From positions 43,937-107,936 of the forward strand of contig URHP01000001.1 in the NCBI GenBank assembly GCA_900547645.1: 64,000 nucleotides of DNA, given 5' to 3'. The stretch comes from an uncultured Eubacteriales bacterium (GTDB lineage Bacteria > Bacillota > Clostridia > Christensenellales > Borkfalkiaceae). Shown here in pieces: positions 56,788 to 64,000 of the stretch. The position numbers and the translations under genes are program-made. The notes beneath the pieces are model-generated. The model was not told the origin of the DNA. It saw only the letters and a list, made by a program, of their open reading frames with translations, and did no database searches. Position 1 is the stretch's first letter. The number at the start of each line of letters is the position of its first letter.

Positions 56788-56816
56788 ATCCTATCACAAT
56801 ATCACGGCATTGTCAA
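56788..56816 (-). promoter_or_regulatory. Promoter of the AT-rich membrane protein gene
   Basis: TTGACA (56816..56811), 17-base spacer, TAGGAT (56793..56788). Confidence 0.75.
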
Positions 56817-56858
56817 CCCCTGAAAAAATATTCCGTCCGCAAATATGATCGCATAAAC

Positions 56859-56894
56859 AGCGGCGGCGCGTCCCGCACGGGATGCGCCGCCGCT
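56859..56894 (-). terminator. Hairpin after rsmF
   Basis: Stem AGCGGCGGCGC / GCGCCGCCGCT; the inner GTCCCG...CGGGAT also pairs. The following T-tract (GTTTATG) is weak. Confidence 0.5.
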
Positions 56895-56903
56895 GTTCTT
56901 CGT

Positions 56904-58193
56904 TCAGAGCAGGACCGCACCGTCGCGCAGCCCCTTCGGATAGTGATTTTTCAGCATGCCGCCCGACGCCTTGCCCAGTCCGACGGGATACCCCCTCCAT
57001 GCGGCGACGCCCCAGCCGCGCCCCTCGCGGGGGAGCGCCTCGCCGCGCAGCCAGCGGATACAGTCTTCCTCCGAAAGCGCATAGACGCTGCGTACGTCGG
57101 CACAGGTCACGCCCATGGCAAGGGCATGGGCAGGCGTAAACCGCTTGCCGTCGAAGCATCCGAGTTCGAGTCCCGCGCGCAGCACCCTGCCGGGAAGCGC
57201 GGGCAAAGAGGCGGGAAGCAGGAACATTCTGCCGTCCGCAAGCGTCGTGACCGCACCTTCCGGCGGACGGACAAAGAAGTCCGCGGCAAACTCCCGCCAC
57301 GCCCGCTCCGCCGCCGCATTGCGCCGCTGCGGAAAGGGAGACGCGTTCCGCGCTTCCCCCTCCGTCTTTACAAGCCGCGCCGCGTAGTGCCCTTCGCCGC
57401 GCACCTCATGGGGCAGGAGCAGCCGCTCCGTCTCCTTTACAAATCCGGGATGGCGGGAAAGAAACGCCGCGATCTGCTCTTCGTCCTCGCAGGGCTCGAA
57501 CGTGCAGGTGGAATAGACGAGCGTCCCGCCGCCCGCAAGCAGCCGCGCGGCGTCGTCCAGAATGGCGCGCTGCCGTGCGGCGCAGTGTGCCACGTTCTCC
57601 GCGCTCCACTCTTTAACGGCGACCGCATCCTTGCGGAACATGCCCTCGCCCGAACAGGGAGCATCGACGAGGATCTTATCGAAATACGCGGGCAGCGCGG
57701 CGGCAAGCGCTGCCGTGTCTGCGTTGACTGCGGCGCAGTTTGTCACGCCCAGCCGCTCGACGTTCTGCGAAAGGATGCGCGCGCGGTCATAGACGTATTC
57801 GTTTGCGACGAGCACCCCCTCCCCGCGCATGACTGCGGCGAGCTGCGTCGTCTTTCCTCCGGGCGCGGCGCACAGATCGAGCACCCGTTCGCCCGGCTTC
57901 ACGTTCAACAGAGGCGCGGCGCACATGGCGGACGGCTCCTGCGCATAGAACAATCCCGCGTGATGGGCGGCGGTATGCCCCGGCTTTTCCGCATCCGTAT
58001 AAAAACCGCCCTCCGCCCACGGAACAGGTTCCCGGGCAAAGGGTGCAAGCGCGGCAAACTCCGCCGCCGTGAGCTTCAGAAGGTTGGCGCGCACCCCCCT
58101 GACGGGCGCATCTTCATAAGAACGCAAAAAGGCGGGGTACGCCGCGCCCAGCCTTTTCTGCATTTTCTGTAAAAATTCTGCGGGAAGATTCAT
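56904..58193 (-). CDS. rsmF: RsmF-type rRNA m5C methyltransferase
   Basis: 429 residues from the ATG at 58193 (MNLPAEFLQKMQKRLG). NOL1/NOP2/Sun SAM-dependent domain: VLDLCAAPGGKTTQLAAVM (~110), ILVDAPCSGEGMFRKD (~180, catalytic PCS), LVYSTCTFEPCEDEEQI (~233, nucleophile TCT). C-terminal part has the RsmF-like PUA-like domain (GLELGCFDGKRFTPAHALAMG). It methylates C1407-type 16S rRNA in E. coli. The start overlaps the exonuclease stop (ATGA). Confidence 0.92.
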   Translation of the reverse strand: MNLPAEFLQKMQKRLGAAYPAFLRSYEDAPVRGVRANLLKLTAAEFAALAPFAREPVPWAEGGFYTDAEKPGHTAAHHAGLFYAQEPSAMCAAPLLNVKPGERVLDLCAAPGGKTTQLAAVMRGEGVLVANEYVYDRARILSQNVERLGVTNCAAVNADTAALAAALPAYFDKILVDAPCSGEGMFRKDAVAVKEWSAENVAHCAARQRAILDDAARLLAGGGTLVYSTCTFEPCEDEEQIAAFLSRHPGFVKETERLLLPHEVRGEGHYAARLVKTEGEARNASPFPQRRNAAAERAWREFAADFFVRPPEGAVTTLADGRMFLLPASLPALPGRVLRAGLELGCFDGKRFTPAHALAMGVTCADVRSVYALSEEDCIRWLRGEALPREGRGWGVAAWRGYPVGLGKASGGMLKNHYPKGLRDGAVLL

Positions 58194-59149
58194 ACCTGTA
58201 ACAGCGCGCTCTCCAGCCGTTCGAGCGGAACGAACGCCGCGCCCGCGTTCACCGCGTTCTGATAGCGCACGCCGCCCTGTCCGCGCGCGATATATACATT
58301 GCACTCCGCCGGATGCGAGGTGTACTTCCCGCCCGAAGCGAAGATCGCCGCCACAAGGTGTACGGACAGCGGGACCTCTTCCTCCACTTCCTTGGAAAAG
58401 CAGAACACCTTGCCCTCCAGCGTGCCGCCCTTGCTGCGGCGGTGCATGTGCTTGTTGACATAACGGTAAAATTCATCGTGCGCCTTCGCGCGCTTTTCGC
58501 GTTCCTCGTCGCGCTCGGCAAGATAGGTCTGCAGCCCCTGCGAGGCGAGCGGCGTGATCTGATACCCCGCGATCTGCCCCGCGCGGATCCGGTAGCGCTC
58601 GGCAAATGCGGGCACCGTGTCCGCGTTTGCCTGCCGCAGGATCGCCTCGCACACGCGCATGGTGGCGTAGGCGTCGTCCACGGCGCGGTGGGGCGTGAAC
58701 TCCACCCCGAGCTCTTCCGCCATCGCCCCCAGCCCGAGCTGACGGGAAAAATCCTTCTTGACGTTCATGTAGAAGAACTGCGTATCGTAATAGCGGAACT
58801 TCAGGGAGGGAAGTTTATAGCGGCGCGTCTCCAGATTGAGATAGTTGACGTCGTTGAGCGTCGCGTGTCCCAGAACAATGTGATCCCTGTCCTCCAGCAG
58901 CGCCTTGATGCGCGCGTAGACCGCGGGAAAGAGCGGATATTTTTTGAAATCCTCGTAGACGTACGGCAGCACCAGCCCCTCGCGCCCCTTGCGGTCGGTC
59001 AGATGGAACTTTCCCTTGGGGTTGAGCAGGATCTCCTCCCGCTCCAGGACGCGGAACGTCTCGTCCGTGACGACATATCCGAACGCACAGATCTTTGCCA
59101 CGCTCTTATAGACGCAGGCGCACTCGATGTCGAAAAAAACGTATTTCAT
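58190..59149 (-). CDS. DEDDh 3'-5' exonuclease with C-terminal BRCT-like domain
   Basis: 319 residues. Exonuclease domain (residues 1-185): FFDIECACVY (D-x-E), VLGHATLNDVNYLN (D), FTPHRAVDDAYATM (H-x4-D). C-terminal GTLEGKVFCFSKEVEE ... LVAAIFASGGKYTSHPAECNVYIARG has the BRCT pattern. DnaQ-like exonucleases joined to BRCT are common in Firmicutes and presumed to act in DNA repair. It overlaps both serS (ATGA) and rsmF. Confidence 0.88.
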   Translation of the reverse strand: MKYVFFDIECACVYKSVAKICAFGYVVTDETFRVLEREEILLNPKGKFHLTDRKGREGLVLPYVYEDFKKYPLFPAVYARIKALLEDRDHIVLGHATLNDVNYLNLETRRYKLPSLKFRYYDTQFFYMNVKKDFSRQLGLGAMAEELGVEFTPHRAVDDAYATMRVCEAILRQANADTVPAFAERYRIRAGQIAGYQITPLASQGLQTYLAERDEEREKRAKAHDEFYRYVNKHMHRRSKGGTLEGKVFCFSKEVEEEVPLSVHLVAAIFASGGKYTSHPAECNVYIARGQGGVRYQNAVNAGAAFVPLERLESALLQV

Positions 59150-60432
59150 GAACGGGGGACGAGCTTCTCCGTGCCGCCCATGTACGGACGCAGGACCTCG
59201 GGAATGTCCACGCTGCCGTCCGCATGGAGATGGTTTTCCAGGAAGGCGATGAGCATGCGGGGCGGCGCGACCACCGTGTTGTTGAGGGTGTGCGCGAACG
59301 CCGAGCCCTTTTCCGTCTTATAGCGGATGCCCAGCCGCCGCGCCTGCGCGTCCGTCAGGTTGGAACACGAACCCACTTCGAAGTACTTCTTCTGGCGGGG
59401 CGACCATGCCTCCACGTCTACGCTGCGGTACTTGAGGTCGGCAAGATCGCCCGAGCAGCATTCGAGCGTGCGGACGGGGATGCCCATGGACACGAACAGT
59501 TCCACCGTATAGTGCCACATTCTGTCGTACCACATTTCGCTCTCTTCGGGCTTGCAGACGACGATCATCTCCTGCTTTTCGAACTGGTGGATGCGGTAGA
59601 TTCCGCGCTCCTCGATGCCGTGCGCGCCCTTTTCCTTGCGGAAGCAGGGGGAATAGCTGGTCAGCGTCAAAGGCAGCTGTTCGGCGGGCAGCGTGGTGTT
59701 CATGAACCGCCCGATCATGGAGTGCTCGCTGGTGCCGATCAGGTACAGATCTTCGCCCTCGATCTTGTACATCATGCCCTCCATCTCCTCAAAGCTCATG
59801 ACGCCCGAAACGACGTCCGAACGGATCATAAAGGGCGGGATGACGTAGGTGAATCCCTTGCCGATCATAAAGTCGCGCGCATAGGCAAGCACCGCGGAAT
59901 GCAGGCGCGCCACGTCGCCGATCAGATAGTAAAAGCCCTGCCCGCTCGTGCGGCGCGCGCTGTCCAGATCGATGGCGGAGAGCCGCTCGAGGATCTCCAC
60001 ATGGTAGGGAATTTCAAAGTCGGGCACCTTGGGCTCCAGAAAGCGTTCGCGCTCGACGTTCTCCGTGTCGTTCTTCCCGATGGGCGTCTGATCGGAGATG
60101 AAGTTGGGAATGCGCATCATGATCGCCTTGAGCCGCTCGCTCACGGTCACGGTCTCTGCCTCGATGTCGGCGAGACGCGCGGCGTCCGCGTTGACCTGCG
60201 CCTTGACCGCCTCCGCTTCCGCCGTCTTCTTCTCCCGCATCAGCAGTCCGATCTGCTTGGAGAGGGTGTTCCGCGCAGCGCGGAGCGCGTCCCCTTCCGT
60301 CTGAAGGGCGCGCCGCTTTTCGTCAAGGGCAAGCGCCTCGTCCACGAGCGGGAGTTTGTTGTCCTGGAATTTCTTTTTCAGATTTTCGCGCACGCGGTCG
60401 GGATCGGCGCGAAGGATCGCAATATCTATCAT
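59146..60432 (-). CDS. serS: Seryl-tRNA synthetase
   Basis: 428 residues from the ATG at 60432 (MIDIAILRADPDRVRENLKK), ribosome binding site AGAGGCAG. N-terminal tRNA-binding coiled coil (residues ~30-105), then class II catalytic core: motif 2 TSYSPCFRKEKGAHGIEERGIYRIHQFEK and motif 3 NNTVVAPPRMLIAFLENH, with TSEHSMIGRFMN between. Own promoter, no T-box seen. First gene of serS-exonuclease-rsmF. Confidence 0.97.
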   Translation of the reverse strand: MIDIAILRADPDRVRENLKKKFQDNKLPLVDEALALDEKRRALQTEGDALRAARNTLSKQIGLLMREKKTAEAEAVKAQVNADAARLADIEAETVTVSERLKAIMMRIPNFISDQTPIGKNDTENVERERFLEPKVPDFEIPYHVEILERLSAIDLDSARRTSGQGFYYLIGDVARLHSAVLAYARDFMIGKGFTYVIPPFMIRSDVVSGVMSFEEMEGMMYKIEGEDLYLIGTSEHSMIGRFMNTTLPAEQLPLTLTSYSPCFRKEKGAHGIEERGIYRIHQFEKQEMIVVCKPEESEMWYDRMWHYTVELFVSMGIPVRTLECCSGDLADLKYRSVDVEAWSPRQKKYFEVGSCSNLTDAQARRLGIRYKTEKGSAFAHTLNNTVVAPPRMLIAFLENHLHADGSVDIPEVLRPYMGGTEKLVPRS

Positions 60433-60455
60433 AACTGCCTCTTGCGTTTTTTTCA

Positions 60456-60484
60456 ATTATACACTTTTTTCGCGCGGATTGCAA
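60456..60484 (-). promoter_or_regulatory. serS promoter
   Basis: TTGCAA (60484..60479), 17-base spacer, TATAAT (60461..60456). Confidence 0.82.
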
Positions 60485-60532
60485 CCGTCACGCGCGGGCG
60501 CGCGAAAAAAAGCGAAAGTCTTTGCGTTATTT

Positions 60533-60561
60533 TTGACATTTGCGCGCATACGGTGTATAAT
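60533..60561 (+). promoter_or_regulatory. Promoter of the P-type ATPase gene
   Basis: TTGACA (60533-60538), 17-base spacer, TATAAT (60556-60561). Confidence 0.88.
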
Positions 60562-60567
60562 GGGGGC

Positions 60568-60744
60568 ATGGCGTGCCGGGGACCGCCCGGCGCGCGAATA
60601 CCCGACAGGGGGACCTGCATTGAACAAGCAAGAAAACGAACGGCTCGCCGAAGAGCCGCAGGAAGAGGCGCAGCCCGAAACGCAGGGCAAACGCTTTTCC
60701 GAGCGCGTGATGGGCGGCGGCGCGGTGCGCGAAGATCAGCTTGA
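60568..60744 (+). other. Possible leaderless upstream ORF overlapping the ATPase start
   Basis: The ATG at 60568 is 6 bases after the -10, the spacing of the leaderless genes here. It opens a 58-codon Arg/Ala-rich frame that overlaps the first ~42 codons of the ATPase out of frame. Composition is that of a shadow frame, so a chance ATG is the main alternative. Confidence 0.2.
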
Positions 60745-63196
60745 CCGGAAAAAACTGATGAAGCGCTTCCGCCGCGCCAAAAACCTGCCCTCCGCCGAAG
60801 ACGTGGAGCGCTTTACGCCCGATCCCGACAAGGGGCTCACTTCCGAACAGGCGGAACTGCGCTTTTCGCAGTTCCTGTTCAACGACGTCAGCAAGAAGTA
60901 TTCCAAATCCTACACGAGCATCTTCGTGGGGAATATCTGCACGTTCTTCAACCTGCTGTGCCTGATCGTGGCGCTCGCGCTCGTCTATGCGGGCGCGCCC
61001 GTCTCGCAGTTCCTGTTCGTCGCCATCTTCGCGGCGAACCTACTCATCGGCATCGTGCAGGAGATCCTCGCCAAAAAACAGATCGATAAACTCTCCGTGC
61101 TTATTTCTGCGACCGCCAAAGTCATGCGCGACGGCGTAAAGACGGAGATCGGCGTGCGGGACATCGTGCTGGACGACGTCATCCTGCTGGAAGCGGGACA
61201 GCAGATCCCCGCCGACTGCATCCTGCTCGACGGCAACGTGGAGATCAACGAATCGCTTCTGACGGGCGAATCGGTCCCCGTCAAAAAGGCGCCCGGCGAG
61301 ACGCTGTATGCGGGCTCGTACGTGGCGAGCGGCGCCTGCCGCGTGCGCGCCGACAAGGTGGGCAAGGCGACCTACCTCAACTCCCTCACTTCCAAGGCGA
61401 AAAAGTATAAAAAACCGCGCTCGGAGATCATGAACTCCATCCGGCTGTTCATCCGCGTCATCGGCATCCTTATCCCCTTTGTCGCCGCGGCGATGTTCTA
61501 TGTGAACTGGCAGGCGACGGGTTCGGACATGAGCATGACCATCCAGTTCACGGGCGCGGTCGTCATCGGCATGATCCCTTCGGGACTGCTGCTGCTCACT
61601 TCGTTTGCCATGGCGATCGGCGTCATGCGGCTCGCCAAGAAGCAGACGCTCGTACAGGACCTGTATTCGCTGGAAATGCTCGCCCGCGTCAACGTGCTGT
61701 GCCTGGATAAGACGGGCACCATCACGGACGGCAGGATGACGGTGAACGACGTGATGATCCTGAACAACTTTGTGGACAATCCCATCGAAGAGGTCATGGG
61801 CAGCATGCTCTCCGCCCTTGACGACAACAACCAGACCTCCATCGCCCTGTACAACCGTTTCGGGCATTCGAACGCCCTGCAGGCGACGGCGACCATCCCC
61901 TTTTCGAGCAAGCGCAAGCTCTCCGCCGTGACCTTCGGAGAGACGGGCACCTTTGCGATGGGCGCGCCCGAATTTGTGCTGCGCCCCATGCCGCCCAAGA
62001 TCGACAAGATCGTCAAGCAATACGCCGCGGCGGGCATGCGCGTGCTGCTGCTCGCCTATTCCCCCAGCCCCATCTCGGGCGGACGGCTGCCCAGCCTGTT
62101 CCGTCCCGCGGCGATCATCACGCTGGCGGACAATATCCGTTCGGACGCGATCGAGACCATCAAGTGGTTCCGCGAGAACGACGTGGAAATCAAGATCATC
62201 TCGGGCGACAATCCCGTCACCGTGTCCGAAGTGGCGCGGCGCGTGGGCGTCAAGAATGCAGGACAGTATATCTCCCTCGACGGGCTGACCGACCTGGAAG
62301 TGGAAAACGTCGCCAATCAGTACACGGTGTTCGGACGCGTCACCCCCGAACAGAAGGCGATCCTGGTGCGCACCATCAAAAAGCAGGGAAACACCGTCGC
62401 CATGACGGGCGACGGTGTCAACGACATCCTCGCGCTCAAGGAAGCGGACTGCGCCGTGTCCGTGGCGTCCGGAAGCGAGGCGGCGCGCAACGTCTCCCAC
62501 CTGGTGCTGATGGACAACAACTTCCTCAACCTGCCCAACGTCGTCTATGAGGGCAGGCGCGTCATCAACAACATCAAGTCGAGCGCGGCGCTCTACATCA
62601 TGAAGACGCTCTTTACGGTGCTTCTGGCGGCGTTCTGCTTTATCCTCGGCACGCAGTACTTCTTTACGACCAACAACATGCTGCTGTTCGAGACGCTCGT
62701 CACCGCGCTCCCCTCCGTCGTGCTGGCGCTGCAGCCGAACGGCGAACGCGTCAAAGGGAAATTTATCCCGTACGTGCTGTCACGGTCGATCCCGGGCGCG
62801 ATTACGCTCATTTTGTGCGTGCTGGCGGTCTACGTGGGCGTCACGGTGCTGCCCGAAGAATTCGGCACCATGCAGATCGCGCTCACCGTCAAGGGCGAAG
62901 AACTGCAGCTCATCAATCCGCTGTTCGTGCTCGCGGTCTCCTTCGGCGGGCTGGTGATGCTCTTCCGCATCCTGAAACCCTTCAACCTGCTGCGCGCGGC
63001 GGTGTACGCCGTATCCGTAGGCGTGAGCATACTCATCCTTGCCGTGCCCTTCCTCGGCGAACTCGTGTACACGGGCTGGTCCACGGTGCAGCTCTCCTTT
63101 ACGCAGATCCTGTACATCGTGTGCATCGTGCTGGCGGCGTTCCCCGCCTCCAACCTGCTCGTGAAACTGTGCGATCTGATGAATCCTTCGGAATAA
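60620..63196 (+). CDS. Cation-transporting P-type ATPase, CtpE-like
   Basis: 858 residues from a TTG at 60620 (LNKQENERLAEEPQEE), chosen because AGGGGGA lies 7 bases upstream. Acidic/basic N-terminus without metal-binding HMA domain; actuator motif LLTGESVPVKK, fourth-helix GMIPSGLLLLTSFAMAIGVMRL, phosphorylation site LCLDKTGTITDGRM, hinge MTGDGVNDILALKEADC, and six C-terminal helices. The PSGLLLLTS region and VQDLYSLEMLARV resemble mycobacterial CtpE (calcium-related). Substrate unproven. The in-frame ATG at 60561 overlaps the -10 and cannot be translated. Confidence 0.88.
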   Translation: MNKQENERLAEEPQEEAQPETQGKRFSERVMGGGAVREDQLDRKKLMKRFRRAKNLPSAEDVERFTPDPDKGLTSEQAELRFSQFLFNDVSKKYSKSYTSIFVGNICTFFNLLCLIVALALVYAGAPVSQFLFVAIFAANLLIGIVQEILAKKQIDKLSVLISATAKVMRDGVKTEIGVRDIVLDDVILLEAGQQIPADCILLDGNVEINESLLTGESVPVKKAPGETLYAGSYVASGACRVRADKVGKATYLNSLTSKAKKYKKPRSEIMNSIRLFIRVIGILIPFVAAAMFYVNWQATGSDMSMTIQFTGAVVIGMIPSGLLLLTSFAMAIGVMRLAKKQTLVQDLYSLEMLARVNVLCLDKTGTITDGRMTVNDVMILNNFVDNPIEEVMGSMLSALDDNNQTSIALYNRFGHSNALQATATIPFSSKRKLSAVTFGETGTFAMGAPEFVLRPMPPKIDKIVKQYAAAGMRVLLLAYSPSPISGGRLPSLFRPAAIITLADNIRSDAIETIKWFRENDVEIKIISGDNPVTVSEVARRVGVKNAGQYISLDGLTDLEVENVANQYTVFGRVTPEQKAILVRTIKKQGNTVAMTGDGVNDILALKEADCAVSVASGSEAARNVSHLVLMDNNFLNLPNVVYEGRRVINNIKSSAALYIMKTLFTVLLAAFCFILGTQYFFTTNNMLLFETLVTALPSVVLALQPNGERVKGKFIPYVLSRSIPGAITLILCVLAVYVGVTVLPEEFGTMQIALTVKGEELQLINPLFVLAVSFGGLVMLFRILKPFNLLRAAVYAVSVGVSILILAVPFLGELVYTGWSTVQLSFTQILYIVCIVLAAFPASNLLVKLCDLMNPSE

Positions 63197-63213
63197 ACGC
63201 CCATCACCGATTT

Positions 63214-63235
63214 CCCCCGCATCCGGATGCGGGGG
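63214..63235 (+). terminator. Terminator of the P-type ATPase gene
   Basis: A 22-base perfect palindrome CCCCCGCATCC / GGATGCGGGGG followed by ATTTTCTTG. Confidence 0.75.
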
Positions 63236-63354
63236 ATTTTCTTGTTCCGGGCATGTTGCCCTTTGCCCTGCGGCGTTCCTGCTGTTTCCCGCGAACGCGC
63301 CGCGGCGTTTTTCGCAATCGAACAGCGGCGCCGGAACCCGGACGCCGCTGTCAG

Positions 63355-63741
63355 TCACTCTGTGATTTTTTCGACGATCTCGCCGCCGCACTCCGAACAG
63401 AACTTTTCGCCTTCCTTGGCGGCGTGTCCGCACTTCGCGCACACGCGGCGGCGTTCGACGATCTTTCCGCCGCAGTCCGGACAGAATTTTTCCGTGGGCG
63501 CGGCTTTCCTGCCGCACTTTTCGCAGACACGGGAATCCTCCCTTGCCTTCTGCTCCGCTTCCTTCGCCTTCTCCTGTTCTTCCCTGCGCTCCTCGCGCTT
63601 CTCGCGGGCGCGGTCCACCGCTTCGTCGACCGCCTCTTCCGCCTTCTCTTTGGCGGCGTCCGCCGCCCTTTCCACCGCCTCGTCCTTTGCCTTTCCGAGC
63701 CAGGACGCAAACCCCTCTTTCAGCTTATCGAATAACCCCAT
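63355..63741 (-). CDS. Small protein with amphipathic helices and two zinc ribbons
   Basis: 128 residues from the ATG at 63741. Residues 1-70 are long charged helices (FDKLKEGFASWLGKAKDEAVE, then repeated A/E/K/R). Residues 71-122 contain four CxxC pairs in two similar zinc ribbons, CEKCGRKAAPTEKFCPDCGGK and CAKCGHAAKEGEKFCSECGGE. Such zinc-ribbon proteins of gut Clostridia are uncharacterised; the first helix could bind membranes. Own promoter; ribosome binding site AAGGAG with an 11-base spacer. Confidence 0.75.
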   Translation of the reverse strand: MGLFDKLKEGFASWLGKAKDEAVERAADAAKEKAEEAVDEAVDRAREKREERREEQEKAKEAEQKAREDSRVCEKCGRKAAPTEKFCPDCGGKIVERRRVCAKCGHAAKEGEKFCSECGGEIVEKITE

Positions 63742-63774
63742 CGTACACCACTCCTTTCCGGATTTTGTACTTAT

Positions 63775-63803
63775 ATTATACACAAAATCCCGACGGACGT
63801 CAA
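63775..63803 (-). promoter_or_regulatory. Promoter of the zinc-ribbon gene
   Basis: TTGACG (63803..63798), 17-base spacer, TATAAT (63780..63775). Confidence 0.85.
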
Positions 63804-63894
63804 CAGAATGAAAAAATCTGCCGCCGGAAACGAACGGACCGCGGCAGGACAGACCATGGACCGCCACATTCTGCACCCTCGCGGCAAGCAAAAA

Positions 63895-63921
63895 AGAGCC
63901 TTCATGATTCATGAAGGCTCT
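63895..63921 (-). terminator. Terminator after the gene at the right edge
   Basis: Stem AGAGCCTTCAT / ATGAAGGCTCT; A-run before and T-run after, so it works on both strands. Confidence 0.85.
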
Positions 63922-63935
63922 TTTTCCGTACAGAT

Positions 63936-64000
63936 TCAGTTCTTCTTTCTGACGATCAGCACCGCGACTGCAGCCGCACCGACGGCAAGCACCGCGGAGA
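63936..64000 (-). CDS. C-terminal end of a membrane-anchored surface protein (cut by window edge)
   Basis: The last 21 codons before a TGA at 63936-63938 read SAVLAVGAAAVAVLIVRKKN on the minus strand: a hydrophobic helix ending in RKK, as at the tail of sortase-type or other wall-anchored proteins. Any LPxTG-type motif would lie beyond the window. A terminator follows it. Confidence 0.6.
   Translation of the reverse strand, partial: SAVLAVGAAAVAVLIVRKKN

Noticed and set aside
60356-60619. N-terminal extension of the P-type ATPase to 60356 or 60561
   Set aside because: The extension crosses both divergent promoters and the -10 box; TTG at 60620 has a strong ribosome binding site.

Overview
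The window is 64 kb of a GC-rich chromosome from an endospore-forming, probably gut-associated, uncultured member of the Clostridia (Firmicutes). The evidence is the gene content and order: yqfC-yqfD-phoH-pgpH-ybeY-era-yqzL-recO, veg/SipL-like/ispE, prmA-rsmE-mtaB, ruvX-DUF1292-perR, a leucine T-box and a Firmicutes-type L10 leader. The sporulation-linked genes are YqfC, YqfD, a DUF3794+LysM SipL-like protein, a SpoIIQ-like M23 protein and a YwmB-like protein. The genus assignment is inference only. No rRNA, tRNA, CRISPR array, prophage or insertion sequence was seen. Most genes lie on the minus strand.

Layout. 1-7.4 kb: queH (cut by the edge) and leuA behind a leucine T-box; rubrerythrin with its PerR-type regulator; ruvX-DUF1292; two small unknown genes; an unknown plus-strand gene; a cyclophilin-like lipoprotein. 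7.5-11.0 kb: the ribosomal/transcription block rpmG-secE-nusG-rplK-rplA-rplJ-rplL with an L10 leader before rplJ. 11.4-16.7 kb: one 1,766-residue surface lipoprotein. 17.0-20.0 kb: nadA-nadB-nadC. 20.1-25.9 kb: the yqfC-to-recO operon. 26-30.8 kb: asparaginase, a phosphatase-like protein, a nucleotidyltransferase, a Wzz-like protein and an unknown membrane protein. 30.9-35.3 kb: SpoIIQ-like and YwmB-like genes, then prmA-rsmE-mtaB-hit. 35.4-38.5 kb: tcdA-cysteine desulfurase-Dabb, with a divergent ATPase. 38.5-47.6 kb: a kinase-like protein, ispE, SipL-like, veg, an MreB-like/maf/ppx operon and a split TauE/SafE pair. 47.8-64 kb: a 1,203-residue surface protein, UvrA2, phospholipase-like plus MFS, RsmF-exonuclease-serS, a CtpE-like P-type ATPase, a zinc-ribbon protein and the tail of another surface protein.

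Genes are densely packed. Many operon junctions are 4-base ATGA or GTGA stop/start overlaps. Promoters are easy to read (TTGACA-like, 17 bases, TATAAT-like). The most interesting pattern is that at least five genes with well-fixed starts (ruvX, yqfC, prmA, tcdA, ispE) have the -10 element only 6-7 bases before the start codon and no ribosome binding site. This predicts leaderless mRNAs, in a genome whose other genes mostly carry strong GGAGG sites. Other points of interest are promoter, terminator and operator elements stacked on the same bases at perR, a shared hairpin motif before rplK and rplA that may be an L1 operator, a PgpH that lacks its extracellular domain, a compositional break inside the giant lipoprotein, and a 37-base terminator present in two almost identical copies 44 kb apart.
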